Source: Cercis canadensis | Lineage: Eukaryota; Streptophyta; Magnoliopsida; Fabales; Fabaceae | Reading direction: 5' to 3' | Length of the DNA stretch: 64,000 nucleotides | Assembly (NCBI GenBank): GCA_003255065.1 | Contig: QAOA01005252.1 | Span: forward strand, 24,211-88,210 | Shown here: positions 37,986 to 50,007 of the stretch, piece after piece | How positions within the stretch are numbered: position 1 is the stretch's first letter | Layout: each line of letters begins with the position of its first letter | Translations under genes and position numbers: made by a program | Notes under the pieces: generated by a model | What the model was told of the DNA's origin: nothing | Database searches by the model: none | The model's input: only the letters and a program-made list of their open reading frames with translations

Positions 37986-40900
37986 GGGCACCACTTTTCC
38001 ATTATCGTTTTGTAATCCTTCTGGAAGCTGTAGTTACCCTCGTGGTTATTTAGTGCATATATACTTGAACGAATCAGAATTTTTCCTTTTCTTTCTTTGA
38101 AATATGCAAAGAAAAGAAAGCATTCGAACCCCACGTGCAATGTTTATATTGATCCCTATCTCGTTCATATTTCAGACGCCGATTTTCTTGGTTTGAAAAC
38201 AAGAATTTTATGTACATGTTACTTTCCATGTCTTCTAAATATATAGTCCAAGGACAAAGTGAGAACCAAAAGTCTTATGATCACAATTTTAATTTTGGTT
38301 CCAAGGGAGACTTCAAAGTTGTCGTGTGGAATGATCAACTTACATGCATCAAATTAGAAATTTAGGCTCGAGAAAGATTGTTCCAACGTAAATTAGACAC
38401 TAAGCATTACATCATAAAAGCCCTAAGTATATCTGGTTGATGTGGCAGATATGCTCGTAAGATTATTTGAAAAGGCTTAATCTCAATATGTAAAAGTTAG
38501 CTTAAAACTACTTAACTGATAAAAAAAAAAAGGAGTCGTTATTTTTATACTTTAATTTGCTAATGACACATCATCTTTAATATTTAAATATGATATAGAT
38601 TAANATTTAAATATGATATAAATTAAATTACTTTCATTCAAAAATAGAATATTTTTAAAATTTGACTAATCATAATATTATTTTTAACTCTTACTAGTTG
38701 TAGCTCCATTTTTTAATTAGAAAGAGAATATCTTATTAGTCAATTTTAAAAAATTTTTATTTTTTGAATGAGGGTAATTTAATTTATATCATATTTAGTA
38801 TTAAAGAGAGTGTGACATTAGTAAATTAAGGTGTGAAAATAGTGACTCTCTAAAAAAAATTATAAACCTACCCATTAGTAGCTTCACTATATTTGTTTTT
38901 TTTTAATTTAAAAGAAAAAAGTTTGCCCAAGGTTTTTTTTTTTTTTTTAATATTAAAAGAGGGTGGGGGAGTTTTCCAATACACGACTTCATCCCTAACC
39001 ACAGTCAAGTTACCCTCTCGAAGAGTATTGTCTTACTTCAATGGTTGGATATTAAGAATTTGAGAAAATTTTAATTCCTAAACAATTTATGCCCTGTTTA
39101 AGTAAATAGCTTAAAAGTATTTGTTTAAAAAGAGTCTATTATAAAAACTCTAATAAAATAATTTTTTTATAAATAAATTATTTTGTATTTGAATGTATAA
39201 TTCTTGAAGGACTTTTTTGGTTGATTAGGGCTATTAATTACATGCTTATACAAGTGCTTAACTATCAAAATTACTATAAAGGATATTTATATATTTTTTT
39301 TTATACTCTAGATTCGAACACAAAACATACAAGTCTTGAGGACGACTTCAGTCCCACTCAGTTACAATAAAAATATTTAAATAAAAGAGAGCGACCATAA
39401 ATTAGAAAATTAAACGTCTAATATTATAAACTCCTGCACGTCCGGCAACATTGCAGGACTGGGACCATTATATTTTCAATTCCTTTCTAACACATCGAGC
39501 TCAAATAATAAACAAAAACAAGTTTGTTAGAAAGGTATAGATCATATTCCTCATACAGTGACAGTGCTAACGATGGCCAAAAAACCAAAGCAGAATACTG
39601 CAAGTATTTCTAAAGTATTTGCTTCTATAATATAATCTTTGGTCAAATAATTTATTTTTTCTTCTAGGATATTGAGGTATGTATTTTGTTGGAGTTTATT
39701 TTTTTGGTATTTTGACTTTAACTCTAAATTTAAATATGAAACTTACAAATCTTGAAAACGATCTTAGTACCTCTCAACTATAGACCATTTGGTTGTTGGC
39801 GTTTATTTCGGTAACTATATTTTCTATCAAAGTCATTNAGGATATTGAGGTATGTACCTTGTTGGAGTTTATTTTTTTTTTGTATCTTAACTACAACTCT
39901 GAATTTAAATACGAAACTCACAAATCTTGAAAACGATCTTAGTACCTCTCAACTATAGACCATTTGGTTGTTGGCGTTTATTTCGGTAACTATATTTTCT
40001 ATCAAAGTCATTCCTCCAATTTGCTTAGAACAAATCGATCGTAAAGATTTTTTTTATGTTGAAAAACTTTTTTTTGATATGTTCAAAAATTATATGACGA
40101 TAAATATGAAGTTCTTTGAAGAACATATATAATAAGGTTCCTAATAGAGTAGGCCACCGAAACACTATAAAATTTTTCTTAAATGAGACAGTAATAGTCT
40201 AAAGAATTGGACGACGTGAACCTAACCTATGACCCAATTAAATTAATTTATAACCGAATTTCTTGTCATAATTGGTGTCATCTACCTCTTAACCAAATTT
40301 CTAACTCTGACAAATAGCATTAGTGTAGTCCCTTATGAGGGTCCAAATCATAGAACAATTATTGGAGAAACAATTTAAGATATATTGGCCTATATGTATA
40401 TAATTCTATGGGCTATCATAAAATGCAGCCAAGGAGGTTGCAACCAAAACAGCTGCCTGTTTTGTCATGATCAATGCTTCAACAAACATGCTTAGTTCAT
40501 AGAAAAAGAAATAAGAATATGCTTAGTTCATAGAAAATGAAATAAGAATTTTTTTTTCTTTTGATTTCTTATGAAGTAGTTTCTAGACTTTTTGTGTGAG
40601 ATTAATCTCTGCTTGAATTTTGACATACCCTAATTATTAGTGTTTTCAACGGGATTTAAACTCCTGATATTATCTTAAAATTTGACTCAAATAGAATTCA
40701 ATTTATCAATTAAGTCACATCTAATGGTTAAATACAAATATTTTCCTCTAAAATAATAATGAAGAAAACTCTTACTTTATGAGAATATTGAACAAGGCTC
40801 CGGGTCTTAGTGAAGTGATGTTGACAATAGAAAAAGGAACCAATTAATAATGATATATCATTGTTGAGCAACTCCTTTATTCTATTAAAGATTCTTGGTG

Positions 40901-43104
40901 CTAAATTTCTATCTAAACTTCTAGAATAGATGACTAAGGAATATGAAATCACCATCCAGTTGATAGCTAGCAACTTCAAGATCTTGGATAGATAAGGCCT
41001 CTCTTATATTGGGTTTAAATAATCATATATTTCAATATGGTCCTTCAGTATATCTATCACTCCAATCTTGCATTTACTTATTTAAATTTCATTGCAAATG
41101 TGTTCAGTTAATTTTGATATTACCTAGAAAGTATAGATATCACTGAGACATTAATCACTTGATTTTTTTTTAAAAATGATTTATCTATATCAATATATAT
41201 ATATATATATATATATATTGACACACACACGTAGACGTACATTATACATTTATATAGGGTTTGTTACTATGTAAATTCAATTCAATCTACAAGCATTTGA
41301 TTCAATAGACTTGCAAATAACTTGGTTTTATGTAATATTTTTAAACTATTATATATTATCATCAGTATAATTGTATAAGAATATAAACTTAGTGTGTTTA
41401 TAATGAATTTGAGCTAAATCAAGTTTTGAGCTTGAACATTTTTCATCAAGTTGGTTGAAATTAATAAGTCATTGATAATATTGTTATAATCTCATTATTT
41501 TGTCAAGATAGAGGTTCAAACCTAAAAAACTTCTAGTAAATAACAATTATTGGCTTGCATTATACTCAAATTTAGATTAGCTATTAAGTTTGAATCATAC
41601 GTAGGTTGATACATACTCAAAATAAGGTTGTCGGAAATTTAAATTTATAGTGCTTATTTTCAAATCAAGTTCAAATATATTAATGTTAGTTTGACTCAAC
41701 TTCATCCAAACCTTAATCAGTGGCGGATCTAGAAGTAAAATGTTGAAGGGGCTAAGGGAGATATAAAAAAAAAAAATTATAGGAAGAAATGACACAAGTT
41801 GATTCATTTTTCTCCGACGCATTGGACTCCTATGTAAAAAAAAAAAAAAAAATCGACACAAGTTGGTACTCTAAGGAAGAAACTCTGATGATCCCTTGAC
41901 ATTTTTGTATCGATTTATCATTATCATTATCATCATCATTTTCTCCATTTAATTTGTTGGTTGCATTTTAGACATTTATTTGGCTTTGATAGCTATCTTC
42001 TCACCAACCTACAATTATGCCATTGAATAAAAAGTAAGACTGCCAGAACAAGTGGTTCTACATAGTACCTGACGAAAAAATTCAATGCGGCCTCCACTCA
42101 TATGTGCCTAAACAATTTGCATATGTAGAGTACAAAAAAGAAAACAAGACAGGCATGGGTGAGGATTCAACTCAAGACAATGGTTTCGTGATTTCCTCAA
42201 TCTTCTTAAATTAATCATCTTCAATTCACAGATAACTTATACAAACATTGCAATATTATTTTGGCTATGTTTGGTATACCTTTTTACCAAATGAGAATGT
42301 GAATTCAAATTTTTTTTGGGTTGATAAGGTGAACATGCGATGAGTGGATAGGTCCACTGTTCAAAGTTTGATGTCTATTATGTTCATTTCTTAGAATTAC
42401 ACTAAATGGCTTGTGACTGATTAGTATTGAGATCATGTTCAAGACTTGCGAGTTTTATGTTTAAATCTAAAGTCGTAACCAGAAATACAAAAAACAAAAT
42501 TCTTGGAATTACTGCAAAAGAGATCTCTTTGTAAATAATTCTCTAATCTTGACATCGATAGCCAGTTGTGACCAAATTGAGAAGGTAAACTAAACAAGTT
42601 GTACGCAAAAACTAGCCTAAATAGTTTGATTGGTTTACATTTATGAGTAATAACTTTTCCAAGATACTGCTCATTTTTGGGCACACAATTCATAATAATT
42701 CTTGTTATAACAATTAGATTTTTTTTTTTTTTGGCGTTTGATGTAACTAATTTAATTTTTTAATCAAAGATGACCTTTATCCATTTTTTTAAAAAAAAAA
42801 TTTACTAAAAAAAAATTGAATATGTTGATTTCTAAAACCACTGCCATTTTAGAGAAATAATTATCTTAATTTTTTTTTGGTGAGAAGAAAAATTTTAAAA
42901 TCGACTAAGTACACTATAACCAAAGGTATAACTGATCACTGAGATGTTTTACCAATAGATTTTCGAACCCAAACTATTGAGTGAGTAATCTAAATTTCTC
43001 ACCATTGTACAAACACTCAAACCCTACTACCTTAATTATAACTACAAGTGTTTAAACCGTTGGTTAGATTCGGTTGAGACTTTGATCTATTAAGGGGTTG
43101 TTGA

Positions 43105-43149
<45 letters not shown>

Positions 43150-44435
43150 AGAACGGTATTGAAGTAAAACCCAATGAACTGTAAATGTGGTCTGGTACTG
43201 CATGTACCGGTAGAAAGACTTTAATTGGCTTGAGGAAAGTCATTGATGACTTTGTTTCAGCTGATTGACATGCATTCCTTCACCAAACAAGAAAATGTCC
43301 AACCTAAAATAAAATACTAAATGCTAGTATATAGATTGTGTGATGTGGCTCATTAATACTAAATATCGTTTTAAATTCTGATCGGCAACTACACTTCCAC
43401 CGTTAATATTGTGGTTGTGATGATTATTACAATTACATTTTTTTAAAAAAAAAATTCTTGTCTGCAATAGGTACATTTTTCACAATTTTAACGAGGTAAA
43501 CTCTTTTAGTACTTCGATTATAATTTTGTGTTCAAACGTAGAACTTATAAGTCTTGAAGACGATCTTAGTACTACTCAGTCATAGATCGTTTGGTTAGCA
43601 AGATAAACTCTATTGCAACTTCAACCATGACTATAACTACAGTTCTAAAACCATGATACCAAATGAGTAGAGAAGTTTACATATTTGCAGTTGCCGGCTG
43701 CGGTTGGTGGTGGTGAAGAGTGGACATTTTATTGTCATTTCACATGAAAAAATATGCTCACCAATATGGGAATCCAGCAATTTCACCTTTTTCATTTGAA
43801 CCATTTTGTAAGAATATTAACATAAAATTAAGAATGTCATTTATTTGGAAATATTTTTTCAAACTTATACAAGATGTAAGAATATTACATTCTCAAATTT
43901 ACATTCCAAAACATTCTATGTACCAAATACCTCCTCAATTAAACTTCTTGGTTCTTAAAATTTGGGAGAAGGTGATATTAATTATTTCAAGGAGTGTTAT
44001 ATATACTTTGGTTTTTTTCTTCTTTTTGCTAATTATGTACTTTGCTTATCTGTTTAGTGGATAGTCTATATTGGTAATTTTCTCTAAATCACTCTAAGTA
44101 TTAATTTGTGTATTTAACTATGTAATTATTTATTTACTTTTGCTGTGTTATCCAACATGCATATGGCCTATCAAGTGACTTAATTAGTTAAAATAGATAG
44201 TCTTAGCAAATTAAAATAGGGTCTAAGGAAAATAGAACCGATTACATCTATGAAGTATGAAACCGTACTGGATCTTATTGGTGCCATATCATGCACTTAC
44301 AACTTAAGTGAGCTGCTCCTATCCCAAAAGAGAAAAACTAAAGCTATCTGTTGATATTATTCGAGTCTTGTAAATTCTTATTATATATATGTTAGAATTC
44401 CTACTTTTGCTCTACTTGTATATACAGTTATCTTA
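37986..44435. other. Gene desert, AT-rich
   Basis: No gene is supported. It includes duplications around n at 38604 (about 22 bases) and n at 39838 (39666-39837 and 39839-40011), and (AT)n runs at 41193-41218 and 43107-43146. A block around CGATCTTAGTAC recurs at about 39755, 39937 and 43556. A plus frame at 43720-44064 is AT-biased and lacks any recognised domain. Confidence 0.5.
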
Positions 44436-44444
44436 TTAAAATTA

Positions 44445-44986
44445 TGTTTAATTATAATTTTGGTCTTTATATTTTAACAACTTGAACTTTTTAGTCCCTC
44501 TTATTTAAAAATAAAGAATTTAATCCCTTTTATATTCATAAAATGTGCAATTTTGGTCATTCTATTTTTGAGCTAAATTTTTCTGGCCTACTTTAAGGTG
44601 TAAAATTCTCTAATTCACAATCTTACCATTCAGATTGAAGAGTTACGTCTTGCAAATCTCCTCACAAAATTTTAGCTCTATTCAACCGTGAGACTCAGTC
44701 CAAAATACCAAAATTAGAAGTTTTCATCTAACCAGATATTTAGATTCATTCAGATGAAACTAAAATTTCATGGGAAGGTTTACAAGACTTAGCTCTTAAA
44801 TCTCAAAGGTGAAATTATGAGTAAAAAACTTTGCACCTTGAAATAGACTTAAGAAATTTTAACTTAAAGATAAAATGATCAAAATTATATATTTTATAAA
44901 TATAGATAGACTAAATTGTTTATTTTTAAACAAGTATCAAAAAATTTAAGTTGTTAAAATAGAATGATCAAAATTGCAATTAATCC
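44445..44986. mobile_element. MULE-like foldback MITE, 542 bp, 9-bp TSD
   Basis: Almost the whole element is an inverted repeat. The left half, starting TGTTTAATTATAATTTTGG, matches the reverse complement of the right half, starting GGATTAATTGCAATTTTG, for about 250 bases with modest divergence. It is flanked by TTAAAATTA (44436-44444) and TTAAAACTA (44987-44995), a 9-base target duplication with one change. Long terminal inverted repeats with a 9-base duplication are typical of Mutator-like non-autonomous elements. A transcript would form a hairpin of about 250 base pairs. Confidence 0.85.
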
Positions 44987-45341
44987 TTAAAACTATAATG
45001 CTATTTGTTTCCTTATGGGGTAAGAAAGTAGAATTTCCTCCTTTGAACACAGTAGTTTTCTAACAATTGCTCTATCCCTAGAATATTTAAAGCGTGGTAG
45101 CTTAGAAAATTCAGAGTTTTGCTATTTTGTCAACCCCTACTCTGAATTGTGCAACGATGATAAGGAAAGCCGTTATTCAAAGTTGGCTTCTAATAATCAA
45201 TGAACAGAAAAATACTAGCCACACCATTCTTATCTTTCACAGGAACCCTTACCTTCTAGAGTTCTTGTGTCACAAACTTCTAGGAGTATATTAAATTTCA
45301 TGAAGCAGAAGTAGCGTATATATATGACCCTCTCTCTTTTT

Positions 45342-45367
45342 TTCTCTCTCTCTCTCTCTCTCTCTCT
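45342..45367. repeat. (CT)n microsatellite
   Basis: A simple dinucleotide run with no other feature. Confidence 0.85.
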
Positions 45368-45409
45368 TGTTATAAAGAAACGAAAAGTGCTAGGCTACTA
45401 GGAAATAAG

Positions 45410-46470
45410 AAGTATAAAAGAATAGGGATCAACTTTTGACATCAAACATCTTGATGTTTATGATAAAGGTGGTGCTGTTAAATATATTAGTCATTGGTTA
45501 TCTGTAGTATTGTCGAATCAGATAAAATTGGGTTGAACCAAAAATCCCAAAATTTAAAAAAAAATCTAATTTTGCAAGCCTGAGACTCTTCATATAAATG
45601 GGCCAATCTCAATTATTTTTTTTTAAATTANTTAAACATTAATTTCAAAAAAAAATTGAATAGAAATAAAAATAGCAGGAAATTTATTTTTTTTAAAAAA
45701 AAGGCTGAACCAAAACTATACTAGTGTACAAAATGTTTGAATTTTAAATGGGCTTTAAAATTAAGGTTTGAGCACGGTTATATATAGGTTAAGCCCTAAC
45801 TTTAAACGAGTTAAACCTGATTAACTATATGACTCTTTCTGCAAATATAAATATTATACCAAGGCTTAGTTGCTAATCTTGTTTCGTTTTCATTTATCCA
45901 TCTTCTTTTGCATATAGCTAAGTTCTTTGGGGTTATCCTTGTTGTGATGATGCTAAAGATGATTGAAGAAGGTCACAATGTGGGCGGTGGCCTAATGTCA
46001 AGGACTCACAGGCTTGCTTATGATTGCACTTATATAGTAACTTTAATAACTAAAGGTTTTGTCAATGACTTTACTTGTGAGTGTAACGTCACCGTTTTAG
46101 TTTTAATATCAAAAGTTTTATTATCACTATATATTCACCTTCATTTTTCCTAGTTATGTGGACCATCACAATAAAGGAGGCGGGGCAGTGTTCTGCCGCA
46201 TCTCAGTCACTTCTTAAATTAATTGGCATATGACAACCAAGCAAAGCTGTTAATGGATTGAGCCAACTTGACTTGGGCAAAGATTCATGTGGCCTCCAGG
46301 TTTAATGTTTAATCCCAATCCAAACAACCCCAACCTAATTCAAGCCCAACAACAGAGCCCATGCTTGGCCCAAACCATGGGCAAAGCCAAGCCTGTAAAC
46401 CTGAAGTTCACATATATTTGAAGAAAAATAAGCTTAATATGAAATATAGTAAAGTTTTAATATTATATCA
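45410..46470. repeat. Tandem unit 1 (about 1 kb), intact relative of the hAT target
   Basis: The unit starts with TAGGGATCAACTTTTGACAT and ends with GTAAAGTTTTAATATTATAT. A diverged second copy follows, split by transposons: its left end is at about 46470-46525 and again at 47168-47252, and its right part is at 49752-50790. Near 45440-45490 this unit carries the uninterrupted version of the site where the hAT element inserted in the second copy. It includes a plus-strand frame at 45908-46153. Confidence 0.75.
45914..46153 (+). pseudogene. Secreted-peptide-like remnant without ATG
   Basis: The frame begins at an ATA where a start codon would fit (IAKFFGVILVVMML, a typical plant signal-peptide shape). 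It continues for about 80 codons, with three cysteines near the end (YDCTY and CECN) and a stop at 46151-46153. The leader style recalls small secreted defence peptides, but the cysteine spacing is too poor for a firm call. The matching place in the second tandem unit (near 50480) also has ATA and is deleted soon after. I infer a decayed gene; function is unknown. Confidence 0.3.
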
Positions 46471-47252
46471 AGTATAAAAGATTAGGGATCAACTTTTGAC
46501 ATCAAATATCTTAGTTTTTATTAGGGGTGTAATTGATCCGGTTCGGTTCGGTTTTTCACTCCAAACCGAAACCGAACCAGCCAGAGAAACTCGGTTCGAT
46601 TCGGTTTAGTTTTTAAAATTTTTGAAAATAAAACCGAAACGAACCAAACCGGTCTAAATTGGTTCGGTTCGGGCGGTTTAACCATGAAATGCCTACTGAA
46701 GTCAAATTTTCAAATTCTNATTTAACTCCCAAACAAACCCTAAAAGTTTTGTCAATGACTTTACTTGTGAGTGTAACGTCACCTTTTTAGTTTTAATATC
46801 AAAAGTTTTATTATCACTATATATTCACCTCCATTTTTCCTAGTTATGTGGACCATCACAATAAAGGAGGCGGGGCAGTGTTCTGCCGCATCTCAGTCAC
46901 TTCTTAAATTAATTGGCATATGACAGCCAAGCAAAGCTGTTAATGGATTGAGCCAACTTGACTTGGGCAAAGATCCATGTGGCCTCCAAGTTTAATGTTT
47001 AATCTCAATCCTAACAACCCCAACCTAATTCAGGCCCAACAACGGAGCCCATGCTTGGCCCAAACCATGGGCAAAGCCAAGCCTGTATAAAAGATTAGGG
47101 ATCAACTTTTGACATCAAATATCTTAGTTTTTATTAGGGGTGTAATTGATCCGGTTCGGTTCGGTTTTCGTGAAATATAGTAAAGTTTTAATATTATATC
47201 AAGTATAAAAGATTAGGGATCAACTTTTGACATTAAATATCTTAGTTTTTAT
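46471..47252. repeat. Assembly-scrambled copies of the hAT left end and flank
   Basis: The left terminus of the hAT element with its flank (TTAGGGGTGTAATTGATCCG) appears three times, near 46526, 47136 and 47253. The sequence after n at 46719 (46743-47090) repeats 46045-46398 closely. I read this as duplicated allelic or contig sequence plus one short tandem copy, not as three real transposons. Confidence 0.65.
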
Positions 47253-48515
47253 TAGGGGTGTAATTGATCCGGTTCGGTTCGGTTTTCACCCCAAACCGAA
47301 ACCGAACAAGCCAGAGAAACTCCGTTCTATTTGGTTCAGTTTTTTAAATTTTTGAAAATAAAACCGAAACTAACCAAACCAGTCTAAATCGGTTCGGTTC
47401 AGTCGATTTAACCATGAAATGGCTACTGAAGTCAAATTTTCAAATTCTAACAGGAAGAAAGGCAGAAAACCTCCACATACAAGCAAATCAACAAACAAAA
47501 AAAAATGACAATTCAGTATCATAATGCACAAAAAATCAGTAAATCAATAATTAAATATCAAATGTAACAATGTATTCTAAATGGAGGTGTTGATTAAACT
47601 TCTAAATTATAGGAAATAAACCAGCAAATTACATATCATCCAAGATAACCAAGCACGGTGAGAAACCAGATGCAGATGAGGCTTTCTGGCAGAACAGCAG
47701 CAACCTTCCATTTTCCAGCAGTCATCTAATTATAAGACAAAAATCAGTGCATGATCAAACCTAAAACAGCCACCAAATAAAAGTAAAAATAAACAATGAA
47801 CATTCTCTTTAAGAAATAGAACAGCATGGCATTAATCCAAGATGACCTCCATTTAGAAAAGAAAAAAAAAAAAAAAACCAAGATTAGTATATAGAAACCT
47901 CAAAACCATCTTGATTTAAATACCCAAATTTGATCCAAACCGCAAACAAATTTACACCATAAAACAGCCATGAGATAGACGGTTATGTAACACCACATTT
48001 AACACCATCTTCATTTACAAGAACCTCTAAAAGAAAGCATAGCAGAGCTTCTGCTACTCTTCTATTGCCTATTGCTAATAGCCTATTAGCCTATTACTGA
48101 AGCTACTCTTTAGATGTTACTGGTTCTTAAACAATCAAGACACATCTATCCTGGTTAAGAAAAGGGAAAATGGAAAAGAGGTAATTAAAACAACTGCCAG
48201 ACTTGTTACAAAACTACAACTAGAAACAATATAGAAATTTCAAAGAGGCGAACAGAATACTTAGAACAGAATATCTCACTTTCTGGTGCAAGAGAGGTAT
48301 AAAATTACTACAACTTCTTTTTGCCATTATACGTTTAAGTAATAATTTAGAAGAATGTGACAGAATACTTAGAGCCTAAGGTTATTGGTAACATGAAAGC
48401 ATTACTGTTGGGGTATACCTTTAAGTTATTGTGTAGTATTTAACTGAGAAGGAATAAAATGCTATACCTTTTGAGCTTGACTGAACAGATATCAGTATCA
48501 CTTGCAGCCTTGCAG

Positions 48516-48597
48516 GGTAGAGCAAGGGAAGTCGGGGAGATAAATAAAAGCTTGCTAACACTTGGTCGAGTGATTAATGCTCTAGTTGTGCACTCAG
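48516..48597 (+). pseudogene. Captured kinesin-5 motor-domain exon
   Basis: The 82-base exon is bordered by TTGCAG and GTCAGG, so intron edges were captured with it. It encodes GRAREVGEINKSLLTLGRVI and then NALVVHSG. This is the conserved motor segment just before the SKLTRLL region, and the GRARE..EINKSLLTLGRVINAL form is characteristic of kinesin-5 (the BIMC class that slides spindle microtubules). The rest of the motor is absent on both sides, so it cannot act as a motor. It lies inside the hAT element, which indicates transduplication. Confidence 0.85.
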
Positions 48598-49224
48598 GTC
48601 AGGTCATCTCCCATACAGGTATGGTAGCTGCAAATGCAATTCAGGCAGTCATTATTGGTCTTCAAAGGAAAAACAGCAAATAGAAAACCAAAGAAATATA
48701 TTGAAGTCCTACAAAATTGGCATTTAATTTCAAGAAATAGTTATTTATTAGAATCAGATCAAAATTTAGACTCCATCGNCTAAAATAAGACAAATAGATC
48801 CAAAATAGATTCATAGTTTCACATAATTTTTAGACTGAAGACCACTTCTAAAAATACGAAGATATATATAATCTCCAACTGCAACTTGCCTATGCTATAC
48901 CCCCGGCCCCCTTCCCTCTCCTTAATACCTTTTTCTTGATATTATTTGCTAAAAGAAAACCTCACTTCAATGAATCTCACCAATAATTAATCTGAAAACT
49001 TTCTTAATTATGCTTCAAATTAATAAGGGAGGCCGAGAGAATAAGAAATCCAAGGCTTCAGGATGATGGTCTTGATCTTTCCCAATATTTTTTTGGTAAT
49101 ACAAAGAAAATAAATATAAAAATTAGAATTTAAGAAAAGCCACAGACAAAATTTCCTAATATGTACTAATGAAATGAATGAAGAACTAACAATTAAGGGA
49201 GTACTGAGGTTAAGAGTAGTACCT

Positions 49225-49310
49225 TAAGATTGGTCTGTGTTCCTTGCCAAGCTTGAGTACAACACTCCGATAGTGAAAGGAGTACTGAGGCTTGAAGAGA
49301 TAGCCGCCTA
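49225..49310 (-). pseudogene. Exon-like piece inside hAT element
   Basis: On the minus strand a short open stretch (GGYLFKPQYSFHYRSVVLKL and on) ends at an AAG/GTACTA donor. A second piece, about 47725-47639, begins after a TATAATTAG acceptor with an ATG and ends in a stop after about 29 codons. They may be one captured two-exon gene. I do not recognise the protein. Confidence 0.3.
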
Positions 49311-49366
49311 GCCGGAGAGGAAAACCACAGATTCAGAAGGAGATGGCCCAGACCCCAGATGGGAGG

Positions 49367-49407
49367 CAGAGGGAGAGGGAGAGGGAGAGGGAGAGGGAGA
49401 GGGAGAA
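49367..49407. repeat. (GGGAGA)n hexamer array
   Basis: About six to seven tandem GGGAGA units lie inside the hAT element, next to the exon-like piece on the minus strand. Confidence 0.9.
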
Positions 49408-49784
49408 GGAGAGTGAGTGAGAGCCGAGAGGGATAGCGACGGGGAGGGACTGGAGTGGGGCTGAGTAGTCCTACTAGGGATTTTGACTTACAGACTTACA
49501 GTTACAGATCGAGGGGTGGGGGGCAAAGATAAATTGAGACTCATATTAAATAAAATGACGTCGCATTGAAGCTATCGGTTCAGTTCGATTTTTTTTTTTT
49601 TGGTTTTCATTCAGGCAAATCAAAAACTGAATCGGGGTCCTCGGTTTTTCAAAAATACAAACCGAAAGCCAGACCATTTCTCTCGGTTTGACTCGGCTTC
49701 GGTTCGGTTCGGTCGGTTTTGTCGGTTTTTCGATTTTGGCTTACACCTTTAGTTTTTATGACGAAGGAGATGCTGTTAAATATA

Positions 49785-49999
49785 TGGAGGTTTTTTTTAG
49801 ATATTTTTGATATTTATGTAATATGTTATACTAAATAAGAATAGTTAATGTGTGAATAATATATATACAAGTTAATTATTTTTAAGTTTGTTTGAGAAAA
49901 TAAGATAAATTATATTTATATCTAATAAAATATAAAAATTATGTATGTTTGCCACGTAAATATAGTATGACATACTCATATGGTATTTTAAAATCCTCG
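49785..49999 (+). mobile_element. MITE copy 2, 8-bp TSD TAAATATA
   Basis: This 215-bp insert is flanked by TAAATATA at 49777-49784 and 50000-50007. Tandem unit 1 has TTAAATATATTAG uninterrupted at the matching place (near 45480), which confirms the insertion. Its body is a reverse-complement match to the element at 20264-20464. The ends are TGGAGGTTTT and, inverted, CGAGGATTTT. It is non-coding and hAT-like by its duplication length. Confidence 0.85.
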
Positions 50000-50007
50000 T
50001 AAATATA

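Larger units (their letters stand above)
47253..49751. mobile_element. Non-autonomous hAT element (2.5 kb) with captured gene pieces
   Basis: The ends are TAGGGGTGTAA on the left and, inverted, TAAAGGTGTAA on the right, both followed by GGTTCGG/CCGAACC-rich subterminal DNA. They are flanked by the exact 8-base duplication GTTTTTAT at 47245-47252 and 49752-49759, the hAT hallmark. No transposase frame is present. Inside lie a kinesin-5 exon with its splice signals (48516-48597), a GGGAGA hexamer array, and two minus-strand exon-like pieces (about 49310-49225 and 47725-47639; the latter starts MTAGKWKVAAVLPESL). The element is therefore a Pack-type hAT carrying host sequence. It contains an n at 48779. 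Confidence 0.85.

Noticed and set aside
43720-44064. 114-codon plus frame
   Set aside because: AT-biased composition, no domain and no splice or promoter context; likely repeat-derived chance frame.
46520-47300. Three separate hAT elements
   Set aside because: Only one has a matching right end and TSD; the other left ends follow the n 46719 duplication pattern.
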